A DNA stretch of 64,000 bases from Oryzisolibacter sp. LB2S (GCF_040732315.1 NZ_CP160388.1:1730494-1794493); one strand, 5' to 3'. Numbered from the stretch's first letter, positions 8,009 to 15,409 are shown. Notes: generated by a model from the letters alone, not told the origin. Numbers and translations are program-made.

Positions 8009-9217
8009 TCACGCCCCCTGCTTGCTCGGGTACGGCTGCGGAGCTGGGCGCGGATTTGCGCTCAGTGCAACCGGCTCAGAATCGAGCCCGTCGATAGCGG
8101 GCAGGTTCTCCAGCTTGCGCACCTCGGATCGTTTCAGCCATCCATCGTTCACGCCGGAGCTGTAGAACGCGGCTCGTTCTTGGCTTGATCCGCGCAGCAA
8201 CCCTTCTAGGCTGAACTCTGCGTACATGGTGCGGGCGGCGGCAGGCGTCAGCAATTGACGGTTGATTGCGCCCTCGATGGCCGACAGGTGGCGGCCCAGC
8301 GTGTGCTTGGCAAAGAACATATCCATCGCCACGCTGTTGGAGTAGGTGCTGTGCGACAGATCACCGATCAGGACGGGCGGCACCTTGAAGATGCGGCAGA
8401 TTTCCTCCACGCTGAAACGGCGCGCTGCAACCCACTCGCTATCTGCCAGGCTGAGGCTGATGGGAGTGAAGGTCGAGCCTTCCTCCATAACGGGCACCTT
8501 GCCTGCATTGGCTCCACCGGCGTACTGGCTGGCCCACGATGCGGCGATGGCCTGGCGTTGCTCAGGCTTCAAGCGTCCGGGCATGGAAATAATGCCGCTG
8601 GCGCGGGTGCCGTTGTCGAACGTCGATTGCCCATGCTGCGCTTCAGCTTGCGCGAGCTGGATCACGGCGCGGGCGGCGGTGATAGGACTGACGCCCACCA
8701 GCGGATCATTGCCAGCACGGTGGCGAAGGTGGAACACCTCGGCAGGCAATAGGCGCTCCCTCACGCCGTCCCTGTTGGTGTATTCATAACCGGCGATGGT
8801 TTCGCCCTTGCGCATGATCGTGACGTTGCTTGTCACCAGGGGATCCAGGCTGCGCACCTGGCCATCCCAGCCGCGTGTGACACGAGCATATGCATTCCCG
8901 GTCAGCAGCATGGATGAAACTACCCATTCCCAGAACTCGGTGGCCGATTGCTGGTCGTTGGGGGCGCGGTGCAATACCGTGTGAAGGGGATGCTCGGTGG
9001 CGGCTTTGCGGTCGTCACCGTCTTGCCGATACAGGCGCAGCGGCAAAGAGCCGATGGCCTCGGCAATCAAGGCCACGGCGGCATAACAGGCGGCCACAGA
9101 CTGCGCGCTATCGGGCGTCACGCTGGTGGCAGACAGCGGCACAGGCCAGCCATTCACGCCCAGGACAGAACGCTGCTCCAGGCCCATGGCGGATTTGATG
9201 CGGGTGATGATGCTCAT
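8009..9217 (-). CDS. HK97-family phage portal protein
   Basis: The portal ring forms the DNA entry channel at one capsid vertex. 402 residues starting MSIITRIKSAMGLEQRS, with SVAACYAAVALIAEAIGSLPL (written here as its key part AEAIGSLPLRLYR) and EFWEWVVSSMLLTGNAYA, a classic HK97-portal signature, and later GVSPITAARAVIQLAQ. ATG at 9217 overlaps the protease stop (ATGA), so translation is coupled; the six extra codons upstream belong to the protease gene. Length is normal for the family. Confidence 0.93.
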   Translation of the reverse strand: MSIITRIKSAMGLEQRSVLGVNGWPVPLSATSVTPDSAQSVAACYAAVALIAEAIGSLPLRLYRQDGDDRKAATEHPLHTVLHRAPNDQQSATEFWEWVVSSMLLTGNAYARVTRGWDGQVRSLDPLVTSNVTIMRKGETIAGYEYTNRDGVRERLLPAEVFHLRHRAGNDPLVGVSPITAARAVIQLAQAEAQHGQSTFDNGTRASGIISMPGRLKPEQRQAIAASWASQYAGGANAGKVPVMEEGSTFTPISLSLADSEWVAARRFSVEEICRIFKVPPVLIGDLSHSTYSNSVAMDMFFAKHTLGRHLSAIEGAINRQLLTPAAARTMYAEFSLEGLLRGSSQERAAFYSSGVNDGWLKRSEVRKLENLPAIDGLDSEPVALSANPRPAPQPYPSKQGA

Positions 9218-9756
9218 CGGCAAGTCTCCAACCACAAAGCATTGCCGCCGATGCCCACGCGGTGCGTTTCGTACACGCTGGGCTTGCTGCGCAGGTTGAT
9301 TTCGGTGCTTTGGTACGCGGGCCAGGACTGCACCACGCTGATTTCGTGCAACTGGATCTCGCGCAGCTCGCGGGTATCGCCGTCCCAGGCTTCATCAATG
9401 GCGACAAAGCCAAAGGACATGCCGCCCAGGTCGCCACGCTCGGCAAGGGCGATCACGTCACGGGCGGCTGCGGTGTCTGGCAAGGACAATTCAAACCGCA
9501 GGCCCTTGGCGTCCTCGGACAGTTTCAAAGAGCCTGAGCGGGTACGCCCCAGCAGAACATCAGCGCGATGATCCAGCAGGGCCAGAACGTCCCTCCCACT
9601 TGCCAGCGACTTGGTGAATGCACCGGGCGCGATGCGCTCGGTAAATCCGCCGATGGCCGTTGGGTCGTTGTAGCTTGCGGCGTACCCGCTCAAGGTGCGG
9701 CCACTGGCTGTAACGCCAGCAGCGGCACCCCGGCGCTCCATGTCCGGGGTGCTCAT
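9214..9756 (-). CDS. HK97-family prohead protease
   Basis: Serine protease (family U35/S78 type) that matures the capsid. 180 residues with the early motif SGYAASYNDPTAIGGFTERI, the candidate catalytic His in LLDHRADVLLGRT (about residue 62), the candidate Ser in GDLGGMSFGF (about residue 113), and EIQLHEISVV. It lies between the portal and capsid genes, the normal order, and ends three bases from the next gene. Confidence 0.93.
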   Translation of the reverse strand: MSTPDMERRGAAAGVTASGRTLSGYAASYNDPTAIGGFTERIAPGAFTKSLASGRDVLALLDHRADVLLGRTRSGSLKLSEDAKGLRFELSLPDTAAARDVIALAERGDLGGMSFGFVAIDEAWDGDTRELREIQLHEISVVQSWPAYQSTEINLRSKPSVYETHRVGIGGNALWLETCR

Positions 9757-9759
9757 GGT

Positions 9760-10992
9760 TTACAGGCCCAGGTCGTCAGCCACCACGAACGCCTTGGGAT
9801 GGCGTACCACGGCGTCCATGGTGTGCATGATCCGAAGCTGTACGTCGCCCTTTTCGTAGTAGCCAGCGGCATACGGGTTCGCCAGCACCTCGGTCACGCC
9901 CCACTCGCCAATCACGATTTGCGAGAAGTCGCCAGCGATCACGCGGCCCTTGTCCGGCGTGCCGGTCTTGGCGTCCAATTGGTTGGTGACGTAGGCGGGC
10001 AGGCCAGCCACGCGGCCACCTTCCATCAAGTACACGCTACCGGCGCTGGCGTCCTTCAGGGTGGTTTGCAGCTTCGTCGCGGCCTTGGCATGGGTCAGCA
10101 CGGCATTCGGGCTGATGTTCTCCAGGCCCAGTTTTTCCAGCATCGCCACGACGGTGGCCCAGCTCAGGGTGGCCAGCGATGCGGTTTGAATGCCGCTTAC
10201 GTTCAGGATGCCCACCGGCTGCTTGGCGGCGGCGGTACCATGGATCAGGGCCTTGTCCACTGCCAGGCCCACCACGGCGCTGATATCGTCGCGCAACAGG
10301 CCTTCAATCGAGGGGTTGGACTGCAATGCCAGGTTGCGGGAAAACGCCGTCAGCGCGCCCACGGTCTTGGGTTCCAGCTTGATGGTGCTGTACGTGGTGT
10401 TGCTCTCGGTCAGGCTGTCGCCCTCGGCAACCCAGTAGGCGGTGGCGGCGCCGGTAGCCTTGGGCAGCACGGTATCGCCACGCAATCCGGTCAGCACGCG
10501 GGCGCCCAGGCTGCGCACGATCAGCGAGTTGCGCAGCAGGCCGATGAATTGATCCGCACGGTAGTCGTCGGGCACCACAGCAGCGGCGCCAGTCGTGGTC
10601 ATGGTGGTGCGCTTTTCAAAGATGCTCGTGGGCACCAGCACGCCACCGTTGCGGGCAGTCAGGCCCTGGCGCTTGGCTTCGGATTGGAACTCGGCCAGTG
10701 CGCCGGTGACGCTGCGGTTTTCAATCTGCGCGGCGATGGCGTCCAGCACGTTGACCTGGCCTTCCAGCTCGTTGCGGGCCTTGTCCACCGGCTGGCCCAG
10801 GCTGCGGCGCTCCCAGTCCTCCACGAGTTGGGCGCGCTGCTCCTGGCCTTCCAGCGAAGTGATTTCGCCCTTGATGGCGTCGAACTTGGCTTGCGCCTCG
10901 GGAGTCAGGTTGCCGCCGTTGACGCTGGCCAGCAGGGAACGGGCTTCGGCCACCTTGGCGGCGCGGGCTTCGCGGATTTGATGCAGTTGCAT
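9760..10992 (-). CDS. HK97-fold major capsid protein
   Basis: Main shell protein. From the ATG at 10992 it has 410 residues: an N-terminal coiled-coil delta domain (about 1-100, rich in A, E, K, R, to be cleaved by the protease) and then the HK97-fold body with GGVLVPTSIFEKR, LLRNSLIVRSLGARVL, AYWVAEGDSLTESNTTYS and GYYEKGDVQLRIMHTMDAV. A start at 11049 would add 19 residues without family resemblance; the 10992 start has GAAAG upstream. In known cf-PICIs such proteins build small capsids; head size cannot be read from sequence. Confidence 0.94.
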   Translation of the reverse strand: MQLHQIREARAAKVAEARSLLASVNGGNLTPEAQAKFDAIKGEITSLEGQEQRAQLVEDWERRSLGQPVDKARNELEGQVNVLDAIAAQIENRSVTGALAEFQSEAKRQGLTARNGGVLVPTSIFEKRTTMTTTGAAAVVPDDYRADQFIGLLRNSLIVRSLGARVLTGLRGDTVLPKATGAATAYWVAEGDSLTESNTTYSTIKLEPKTVGALTAFSRNLALQSNPSIEGLLRDDISAVVGLAVDKALIHGTAAAKQPVGILNVSGIQTASLATLSWATVVAMLEKLGLENISPNAVLTHAKAATKLQTTLKDASAGSVYLMEGGRVAGLPAYVTNQLDAKTGTPDKGRVIAGDFSQIVIGEWGVTEVLANPYAAGYYEKGDVQLRIMHTMDAVVRHPKAFVVADDLGL

Positions 10993-11426
10993 TTGTGGGC
11001 TTTCTTGAAAAAGTGCCCATGCAATCGCCGGGCGGGTTGTGATAGCCAAAGGCTATTTACTGGATATATAGCCAGTATTCGCAACCATGTCAAGAAGATT
11101 CGAGCGGGCATGAAAAAACCCGCTCGGGGCGGGTTGGTGGTGTTTAACGTGCCAGCACGATAAAACCGGGTCACGCGTCGCCACGCGTCACTGTCGCGCC
11201 AGCACGCGTCAAACCCATGGGATGCCGTAGGGTTCGCCATGGGTTCGGTAACGGTTATGCAACGTTGCAGTAACGGTGCCTGCACTGTGCTGGCACCGTG
11301 CTAGCACCGTGCTAGGCCCTTGCTAGCAGCATGCCGTGGCATCGGGTTCTGGTGCCGTGGCAATGCCGGGTGCCTGCAACGCCAAAAGGGGCCCACCATG
11401 GTTTTGAGCCACTTCCCCCCTGTTCC
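10993..11426. promoter_or_regulatory. Repeat-rich intergenic leader of the capsid operon
   Basis: This 434-base gap holds no convincing gene. It contains the terminator at 11113-11135, three copies of CACGCGTC between about 11170 and 11210, an inverted pair AACCCATGG / CCATGGGTT, two copies of GTAACGGT, and iterated GCTAGCACC / GTGCTAGC elements at about 11290-11330. The density of short repeats upstream of the head operon suggests protein-binding sites for switching on late genes. No promoter box can be named with confidence. Confidence 0.4.
11113..11135 (-). terminator. Rho-independent terminator between replication and capsid genes
   Basis: Read on the minus strand: AACCCGC, loop CCCGA, GCGGGTT followed by further T residues, a perfect 7 bp stem with a T-tract. 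It would stop transcription coming from the replication genes before the capsid gene, separating an early and a late operon. Confidence 0.85.
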
Positions 11427-12008
11427 TCAGTGCTGCATTCGACTGCCTACAGATGGCATCTCTAGATGGTTTCCGGGAGACGGTGTAGGCGGGGCAGTAA
11501 AAACACCTCTGATAGCACCGGGAGACGGTGTAGGCGGGGCCTTCCCTACACCGGGAGACGGTGCAATGGGAGCCCTCTCTACACCGGGAGACGGTCTAAG
11601 GGGTGCGTTTTTTTGGTAAGCGCCACGCACGAACGTCGCAGCCGCACCAGGGTCGTAACCGGGTATTTTGTCGAGCGCCCGCCATGTGACCGCGTACCAG
11701 CTCGCCTTATTGGGGCGGTGGCCCTTCACAGTCTCATGGATGAACCCGGCTTCGATCAGATCACGCTTGGCCCGCGTTATCACGTCTGCGCTCTTCCAGC
11801 CGCGCTTGGCAAGGTAAGCAGCAGACGCCAGCAACCGCCCGTTGTTGTCGCGCACAAACTGGCGTGCCAGCTCAAAAAGCAAAGCACGCGCAGGATGGCT
11901 CAAAGCAGCGTAGGCGGGGCAATCCAGTACGCTCCAAGGCAAGGCTACAAACCCGCCAGCGTCGCGCCCAGAATCGCCCTTGTGGCCTCGGTTGCGGCCG
12001 TTCGCCAT
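11427..12008 (-). CDS. Predicted replication initiator with winged-helix domain and Pro-Gly repeats
   Basis: A 193-residue protein starting MANGRNRGHKGDSGRDAGG. Residues about 20-115 form a winged-helix region (ALLFELARQFVRDNNGRL, AAYLAKRGWKSADVITRAKR, DLIEAGFIHETVKG) resembling phage replication proteins of the lambda O / HTH type. The tail repeats PSPGVxxAP units, encoded by four iteron-like DNA repeats (11473-11606). Lambda O also carries its origin iterons inside its own gene, so an initiator with an intragenic origin is a reasonable inference. Its ATG shares a base with the upstream stop (TAATG). Confidence 0.65.
   Translation of the reverse strand: MANGRNRGHKGDSGRDAGGFVALPWSVLDCPAYAALSHPARALLFELARQFVRDNNGRLLASAAYLAKRGWKSADVITRAKRDLIEAGFIHETVKGHRPNKASWYAVTWRALDKIPGYDPGAAATFVRGAYQKNAPLRPSPGVERAPIAPSPGVGKAPPTPSPGAIRGVFTAPPTPSPGNHLEMPSVGSRMQH
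11473..11606. repeat. Four iteron-like direct repeats inside the replication gene
   Basis: Copies of CCGGGAGACGGTGTAGGCGG start at 11473, 11518, 11551 and 11584. The first two are identical over 23 bases; the last two keep CCGGGAGACGGT and drift afterwards. Steps are 45, 33 and 33 bases, all multiples of three, so they also read as protein repeats PSPG. They could be replication-origin iterons or only a coding repeat. Confidence 0.75.
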
Positions 12009-12913
12009 TAGACAGAACCCCTCGGTTCTGAGTATTTTGTGGCAGGCCTCAATTTGCTGTTCCACGTCGCCAAGAATGTGGACATGGACTCGGTTTCGGC
12101 CCTCTCCACTGCCACAGCGTGCTCCCAGCGATCCATGAGGATGTGGGCGCGGATTTCGGCCTCCACGCGCTCGCGCAGCAGCGGCGGGGGCATGGCATCC
12201 AACTCCCAGCACTGGCGCCCGTAGCGCGTCCTGTACCAGTCATAACGCCCGTCCTTGGCCTTGGTTTCTACGTCAAAGCTCGGCAGGCGCCCGGTATCCG
12301 TGGGCAGCAGTGCGATGCGGCTCAGGTGCACCTTGCCGCCGTAGCGCCCCAGGCGCTCGGGCAGGTCAACCTCGGACATGTAGATGCCGCTCGGGTCATA
12401 GTCGCCCACGTACAGCGCGATCAGGGGTTTCTCGCTGTCGTTGGACGCCTCGGCAATGCTGTTGAGTGCGGTCGCACTGGCGAACCCGTGCATTACTCGG
12501 AACGTGACGCCGTACTCGTTCAGCACAGGCGCCACGGTGCCCCGGACGGTGCCTTTCTCGCTCCAAACTTCCACGCGAACAGGCTGGTCTTGCCAGTAGT
12601 CGCGCCGGTAGCCACGGACAGCAGCGTTGATGATCTCGTCCGGGTTGTGCCAGGTGCTCACGCGCTCGGCTTCGCGGGTCTCGTCCACAACCCACTCCCA
12701 CGGAACAATGCCTTGCTCGCGTGCATAGACAAGCTGGCGGCTCACCTTGTTGGTGGACGCCTTGCTCATGTCCGGGATCAGGCCCAGCGTGAACAGGCGA
12801 TAGCAGACAGCTCGGACAGTGGCCGGTTGAATCTCAGCGAGTATTTTGTGGCTGGCCTCGATTAAGTCCAGCATGGCGCGGGACTTGCCACGGGTGCGGC
12901 GGGTGGTACTCAC
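12008..12913 (-). CDS. Toprim protein resembling Spo11 / topoisomerase VI subunit A
   Basis: 301 residues, GTG start overlapping the previous stop (GTGA). The N-terminus looks like a winged helix with a candidate catalytic tyrosine, ATVRAVCYRLFTLGLIP (Tyr38), followed by SRQLVYAREQGIVPWEWVVD. A Toprim-like half follows: EVWSEKGTV with Glu119, then ALYVGDYDPSG with Asp171 and Asp173. A Tyr-bearing winged helix followed by Toprim Glu and DxD is the architecture of Spo11/TopoVI-A. Other phage and mobile-element proteins, usually annotated as hypothetical, appear to share this pattern. It sits directly before the replication gene, so a role in origin opening, nicking or recombination is inferred. 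A primase-like function is the alternative. Confidence 0.6.
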   Translation of the reverse strand: MSTTRRTRGKSRAMLDLIEASHKILAEIQPATVRAVCYRLFTLGLIPDMSKASTNKVSRQLVYAREQGIVPWEWVVDETREAERVSTWHNPDEIINAAVRGYRRDYWQDQPVRVEVWSEKGTVRGTVAPVLNEYGVTFRVMHGFASATALNSIAEASNDSEKPLIALYVGDYDPSGIYMSEVDLPERLGRYGGKVHLSRIALLPTDTGRLPSFDVETKAKDGRYDWYRTRYGRQCWELDAMPPPLLRERVEAEIRAHILMDRWEHAVAVERAETESMSTFLATWNSKLRPATKYSEPRGSV

Positions 12914-13158
12914 AGCGCCACCTCCGGCTCGCTCACCAGCGTGTAGAGCGCCACACGCGCATGGTGATAGCCGTCACGATCCACGATCACCACGGGGTCG
13001 GTGGTAATGCTGTAGCCGTGGCGGTCGCGCAGCTCCTTTATACGGGCCGGGGCCTGATAAATGCCCAGGCGGCGCAGATCGTAGGACGTTTGCGGGCGCA
13101 TGCGCAGCGCCTCAATAATGCGCTTGTATTGCTCGCGGGTCGCGGTGGATTTGCTCAT
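12910..13158 (-). CDS. Small helix-turn-helix protein
   Basis: 82 residues. YKRIIEALRMRPQTSYDLRRLGIYQAPARIKELRDR reads as a winged helix-turn-helix (given here by its ends YKRIIEAL and RIKELRDR), followed by a beta hairpin GYSITTDPVVIVDRDGYHHARVALY. Proteins like this are common in phage early regions and are probably DNA-binding. It overlaps both neighbours (TAATG with the alpA gene, GTGA with the Toprim gene), so it belongs to one early operon. Exact role unknown. Confidence 0.7.
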   Translation of the reverse strand: MSKSTATREQYKRIIEALRMRPQTSYDLRRLGIYQAPARIKELRDRHGYSITTDPVVIVDRDGYHHARVALYTLVSEPEVAL

Positions 13159-13415
13159 TACAGCGCCTCCTTTGCGGCCACCTTTGCGCGCAGCCAGTTG
13201 GACACGTTGGCAGCAACCCAGCGGGTGCAGCGGGCGCCGTCCTTGATGGGGGCGGGGAATTTGCCCTCGGCCACTTTGCGGCGAATGGTCGATTCAGACA
13301 GGCCCGTGACGGCGATCACGGTCTGGATTTTGAGGAGCGCTTCGGGGATATGGAGCGCTTGAAGGGTTTGCGCTGGTGCGCGGTTATATCGGCGGGAAAC
13401 GGTATCGGGTTGCAT
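13158..13415 (-). CDS. alpA: AlpA-family excisionase / transcriptional regulator
   Basis: 85 residues. The AlpA/MerR-like helix-turn-helix reads LLKIQTVIAVTGLSESTIRR, then KVAEGKFPAPIKDG and TRWVAANVSNWLRAK. AlpA proteins activate excision and early genes of integrated elements, and alpA is a typical marker of Gram-negative PICIs. ATG at 13415 is chosen because GAGGTG precedes it; a frame to 13445 lacks such a site. Two palindromic operators (13459-13483) lie just upstream. First gene of the early operon. Confidence 0.85.
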   Translation of the reverse strand: MQPDTVSRRYNRAPAQTLQALHIPEALLKIQTVIAVTGLSESTIRRKVAEGKFPAPIKDGARCTRWVAANVSNWLRAKVAAKEAL

Positions 13416-13458
13416 TTTGCACCTCATGAATGAACACGGGTGCAATGTCGAGGTGCGA

Positions 13459-13483
13459 TTAACGTTAGCGGCGTTAACGTTAA
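13459..13483. promoter_or_regulatory. Two palindromic operator-like sites upstream of alpA
   Basis: TTAACGTTAG (13459-13468) and the perfect palindrome TTAACGTTAA (13474-13483) lie 15 bases apart, on nearly the same helix face after 1.5 turns, between alpA and the hypothetical gene upstream. Probably binding sites for a host or helper-phage regulator of the early operon. Confidence 0.55.
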
Positions 13484-13484
13484 A

Positions 13485-13961
13485 TCAAGATTGCGAGTAG
13501 TAGGTTTGGAGCGTGCCCCAGGTGTACTTGCGCTGGCGTCCCTCGATGTCGTTTTCGTCCTCTATCAGGTAGTTGTTTTCGTCCTCGGGCTGGCATCGCA
13601 AACCATTGAGTACCCCTTTTTCCCACCGGCTCATGAGCGTTTTGAAGTCTGTACCGCGCGTCTTTTCCGCGCGCATGGCCGACTGAATCTTTTCTTTGAG
13701 ATCACCTCGTTTGCTGGGTCTAGGGCGCTTCGCAATGGCTGCGCGATGCATATTGGCGATTTGCTGGGCGGCTGCATTTTCTGCTGCCTCTCTTAGGCGA
13801 CGTCGCCCAGCTTCGGCGAGTAATGGATCATCGCTTGATGCCATTGCCTGATACTGCCGCTGCAAACGCTCTTCTAAATCAACGGCTGGCATTTCTCCCG
13901 TTGACCCATCGGGGAAAGTCCAAACCCATGAGCCAAGTGAGATTGATTTATCTTTTTTCAT
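13485..13961 (-). CDS. Hypothetical protein of the satellite
   Basis: 158 residues, not recognised. It starts MKKDKSISLGSWVWTFPDGS and is strongly charged and predicted helical in the middle (AGRRRLREAAENAAAQQIAN, then KRPRPSKRGDLKEKIQ). No membrane segment or catalytic motif is seen. It lies between integrase and alpA on the same strand, 21 bases from the integrase stop. The place suggests an accessory regulator or recombination factor, but that is a guess from position alone. Its base composition is less GC-rich than the capsid genes. Confidence 0.65.
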   Translation of the reverse strand: MKKDKSISLGSWVWTFPDGSTGEMPAVDLEERLQRQYQAMASSDDPLLAEAGRRRLREAAENAAAQQIANMHRAAIAKRPRPSKRGDLKEKIQSAMRAEKTRGTDFKTLMSRWEKGVLNGLRCQPEDENNYLIEDENDIEGRQRKYTWGTLQTYYSQS

Positions 13962-13982
13962 TGGCTGATTGCTGTTTGTGAT

Positions 13983-15218
13983 TCATGCGCGCAGTTGCAC
14001 CACGTCCGCGCCCTGGCGCAGCTCGTCGAGGTAGTTGGCCCACTGCACCATCATTTCGCGGCGCTGCTTCATGTAGGTGGTGCGGTCGTAGGCCATGCCC
14101 AGCGGCCCGCTTTTGCCGTGGGCCAGTTGCGCCTCGATCACCTCGGGATCAGTCTCCAAGTGCTCGCCCAGGATGGTGCGGGCCATCGCACGGAACCCGT
14201 GGGCGGTCATTTCGCTGTTGGTGTAGCCCATGCGGCGCAGGGCAGTATTCACCGTGTTGTCGCTCATGGGGCGCTCGCCGGTCAGCAAGGACGGGAACAC
14301 GTAGCGGCCAGTGCCGGATAGAACCTGCATGCGCTTGAGGCAGGCCACGGCCTGCGGTGCCAGCGGGACAAGGTGCGGCCTACCGTTGATCTTGCCTTGC
14401 TTGGTGCGCTTCATATCCTTTGACGGGATGGTCAGCATCGCGCCCTCCAGGTCAACCCAGGCCCATTCCATTTGCCGGATGTTGCCGGGGCGCTGAAAGA
14501 GCAGGGCGGACAGAATCAGCGCTTCGCGGGTCGTTGGGTGCCCGTGGTAGGCGTCAATGGCCCGTAGTAGTTCCCCGGCCTGCTTGGGCTCCAATACAGC
14601 GGCCATGTGCTTGACGATCACAGCTTGCAGGGCACCCCGCAAAGCGTGGGCAGGGTCTTGGGTGCATCGGCCTGTTGCCATGCCGTAGCGGAACACCTGG
14701 CCCGCGTACTGGCGCAGGGAGTGGGCCGTTTCGTTCTTGCCCCTGGCCTCCACGCGGCGCAGTGTCTCCAGCAGCAGGGGCGCAGTGATCTCGGCAATCG
14801 GCAGCGGGCCGATCCAGGGAAACAGGTTTGCTTCTTGCAGCCTTATCCACTTGGTGAAGTGCGCTTCGCTCCACTCCTTGACCTTCATGGCGTGAAACTC
14901 ACGCGCCACTTTTTCGTAGGTCGTGCCGGAGTTAACGCGGGCGGAGGCCTTGTCGATCTTGCGGCGCTGTACCGGGTCGTTGCCTTGAGACAGCAGCTTG
15001 CGGGCGTCATCCCTGGCAAAGCGGGCCTCTTTCAGTTTGACGGCGGGATAGCTGCCCAGGGACAGGCGCTTTTCCTTCGCGTCGAAGCGGTACTTCCAGA
15101 ACCAACGCTTTGCCCCGTTGGGCGTGACTTCCAGGTAGAGCCCGCCAGCGTCAGTAAGACGAACACGCGGCTTGTCCTCGGGGCAGGTCGCAGCTTTGCA
15201 GGTGATTTCAGTCAGCAT
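13983..15218 (-). CDS. int: Tyrosine-type site-specific integrase (DUF4102 / P4-like)
   Basis: 411 residues from ATG at 15218. An N-terminal arm-binding domain (RLTDAGGLYLEVTPNGAKRW, KRLSLGSYPAVKLKEAR) is followed by the SAM-like core-binding domain (about 100-200) and the catalytic domain with Arg in LLFQRPGNIRQMEW, HGFRAMART (His-x-x-Arg), AHGKSG and the nucleophile Tyr near AYDRTTYMKQRREMM. All expected residues are present, so it is probably active. It lies 173 bases from the tRNA-Gly 3' end, its expected integration target, and reads away from it. Confidence 0.95.
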   Translation of the reverse strand: MLTEITCKAATCPEDKPRVRLTDAGGLYLEVTPNGAKRWFWKYRFDAKEKRLSLGSYPAVKLKEARFARDDARKLLSQGNDPVQRRKIDKASARVNSGTTYEKVAREFHAMKVKEWSEAHFTKWIRLQEANLFPWIGPLPIAEITAPLLLETLRRVEARGKNETAHSLRQYAGQVFRYGMATGRCTQDPAHALRGALQAVIVKHMAAVLEPKQAGELLRAIDAYHGHPTTREALILSALLFQRPGNIRQMEWAWVDLEGAMLTIPSKDMKRTKQGKINGRPHLVPLAPQAVACLKRMQVLSGTGRYVFPSLLTGERPMSDNTVNTALRRMGYTNSEMTAHGFRAMARTILGEHLETDPEVIEAQLAHGKSGPLGMAYDRTTYMKQRREMMVQWANYLDELRQGADVVQLRA

Positions 15219-15240
15219 GGGGAACAAAACTCCAGGGATG

Positions 15241-15256
15241 GGGGCAAATTTGCCCC
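15241..15256. promoter_or_regulatory. Perfect 16 bp palindrome in the int leader
   Basis: GGGGCAAATTTGCCCC lies 23-38 bases upstream of the integrase ATG (15218). It may be an operator or an RNA hairpin that controls integrase expression. Confidence 0.5.
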
Positions 15257-15358
15257 GTTCCCCCAGGTTGTACCCCCAAAAGTGCTGCGCTGCAATGGCG
15301 GCACATGACTGCACTTGACGGCTTAAATTAGCCTAAGTGGTTGATTATGTTGGGTTTT

Positions 15359-15378
15359 TGACTGTTTATGACTGCTTA
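15359..15378. repeat. Tandem 10 bp repeat next to att, candidate arm-type Int/Xis sites
   Basis: TGACTGTTTA and TGACTGCTTA follow each other directly, 12 bases inside the right att core. Tandem short repeats beside the core are typical arm sites bound by integrase or excisionase. Confidence 0.5.
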
Positions 15379-15390
15379 TGAAAGTCATAA

Positions 15391-15409
15391 ATGGAGCGGG
15401 TGAAGGGAA
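15391..15409. repeat. Right attachment site (att) within the tRNA-Gly 3' end
   Basis: Nineteen bases identical to 2342-2360. They cover the CCA end, acceptor strand and the start of the T-arm of tRNA-Gly on the minus strand. The tRNA remains intact, as usual for 3'-end integration. Confidence 0.85.

Larger units (their letters stand above)
4595..15409 (-). mobile_element. Capsid-forming satellite (cf-PICI-like) integrated at tRNA-Gly
   Basis: About 10.8 kb with every gene on the minus strand: integrase next to the tRNA, a small hypothetical, AlpA-type regulator, HTH protein, Toprim protein, replication-type protein, terminator, then major capsid, prohead protease, portal, HNH nuclease, TerS, TerL and two connector or head-closure proteins. 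Tail, tape-measure, lysis and classical repressor genes are absent. Capsid-forming phage-inducible chromosomal islands have this composition: they build their own heads and borrow helper-phage tails. The packaging genes overlap by ATGA or GTGA and look intact, so a deletion-degraded prophage is less likely but not excluded. Confidence 0.75.

Noticed and set aside
11473..11606. A CRISPR array
   Set aside because: Only four units of about 22 bases with 10-22 base spacers of coding sequence, all in frame within a gene, and no cas genes.
12008..12212. Extended start of the replication-type protein at 12212
   Set aside because: It would read through the end of the Toprim gene; the ATG at 12008 overlaps that gene's stop and gives a sensible start.
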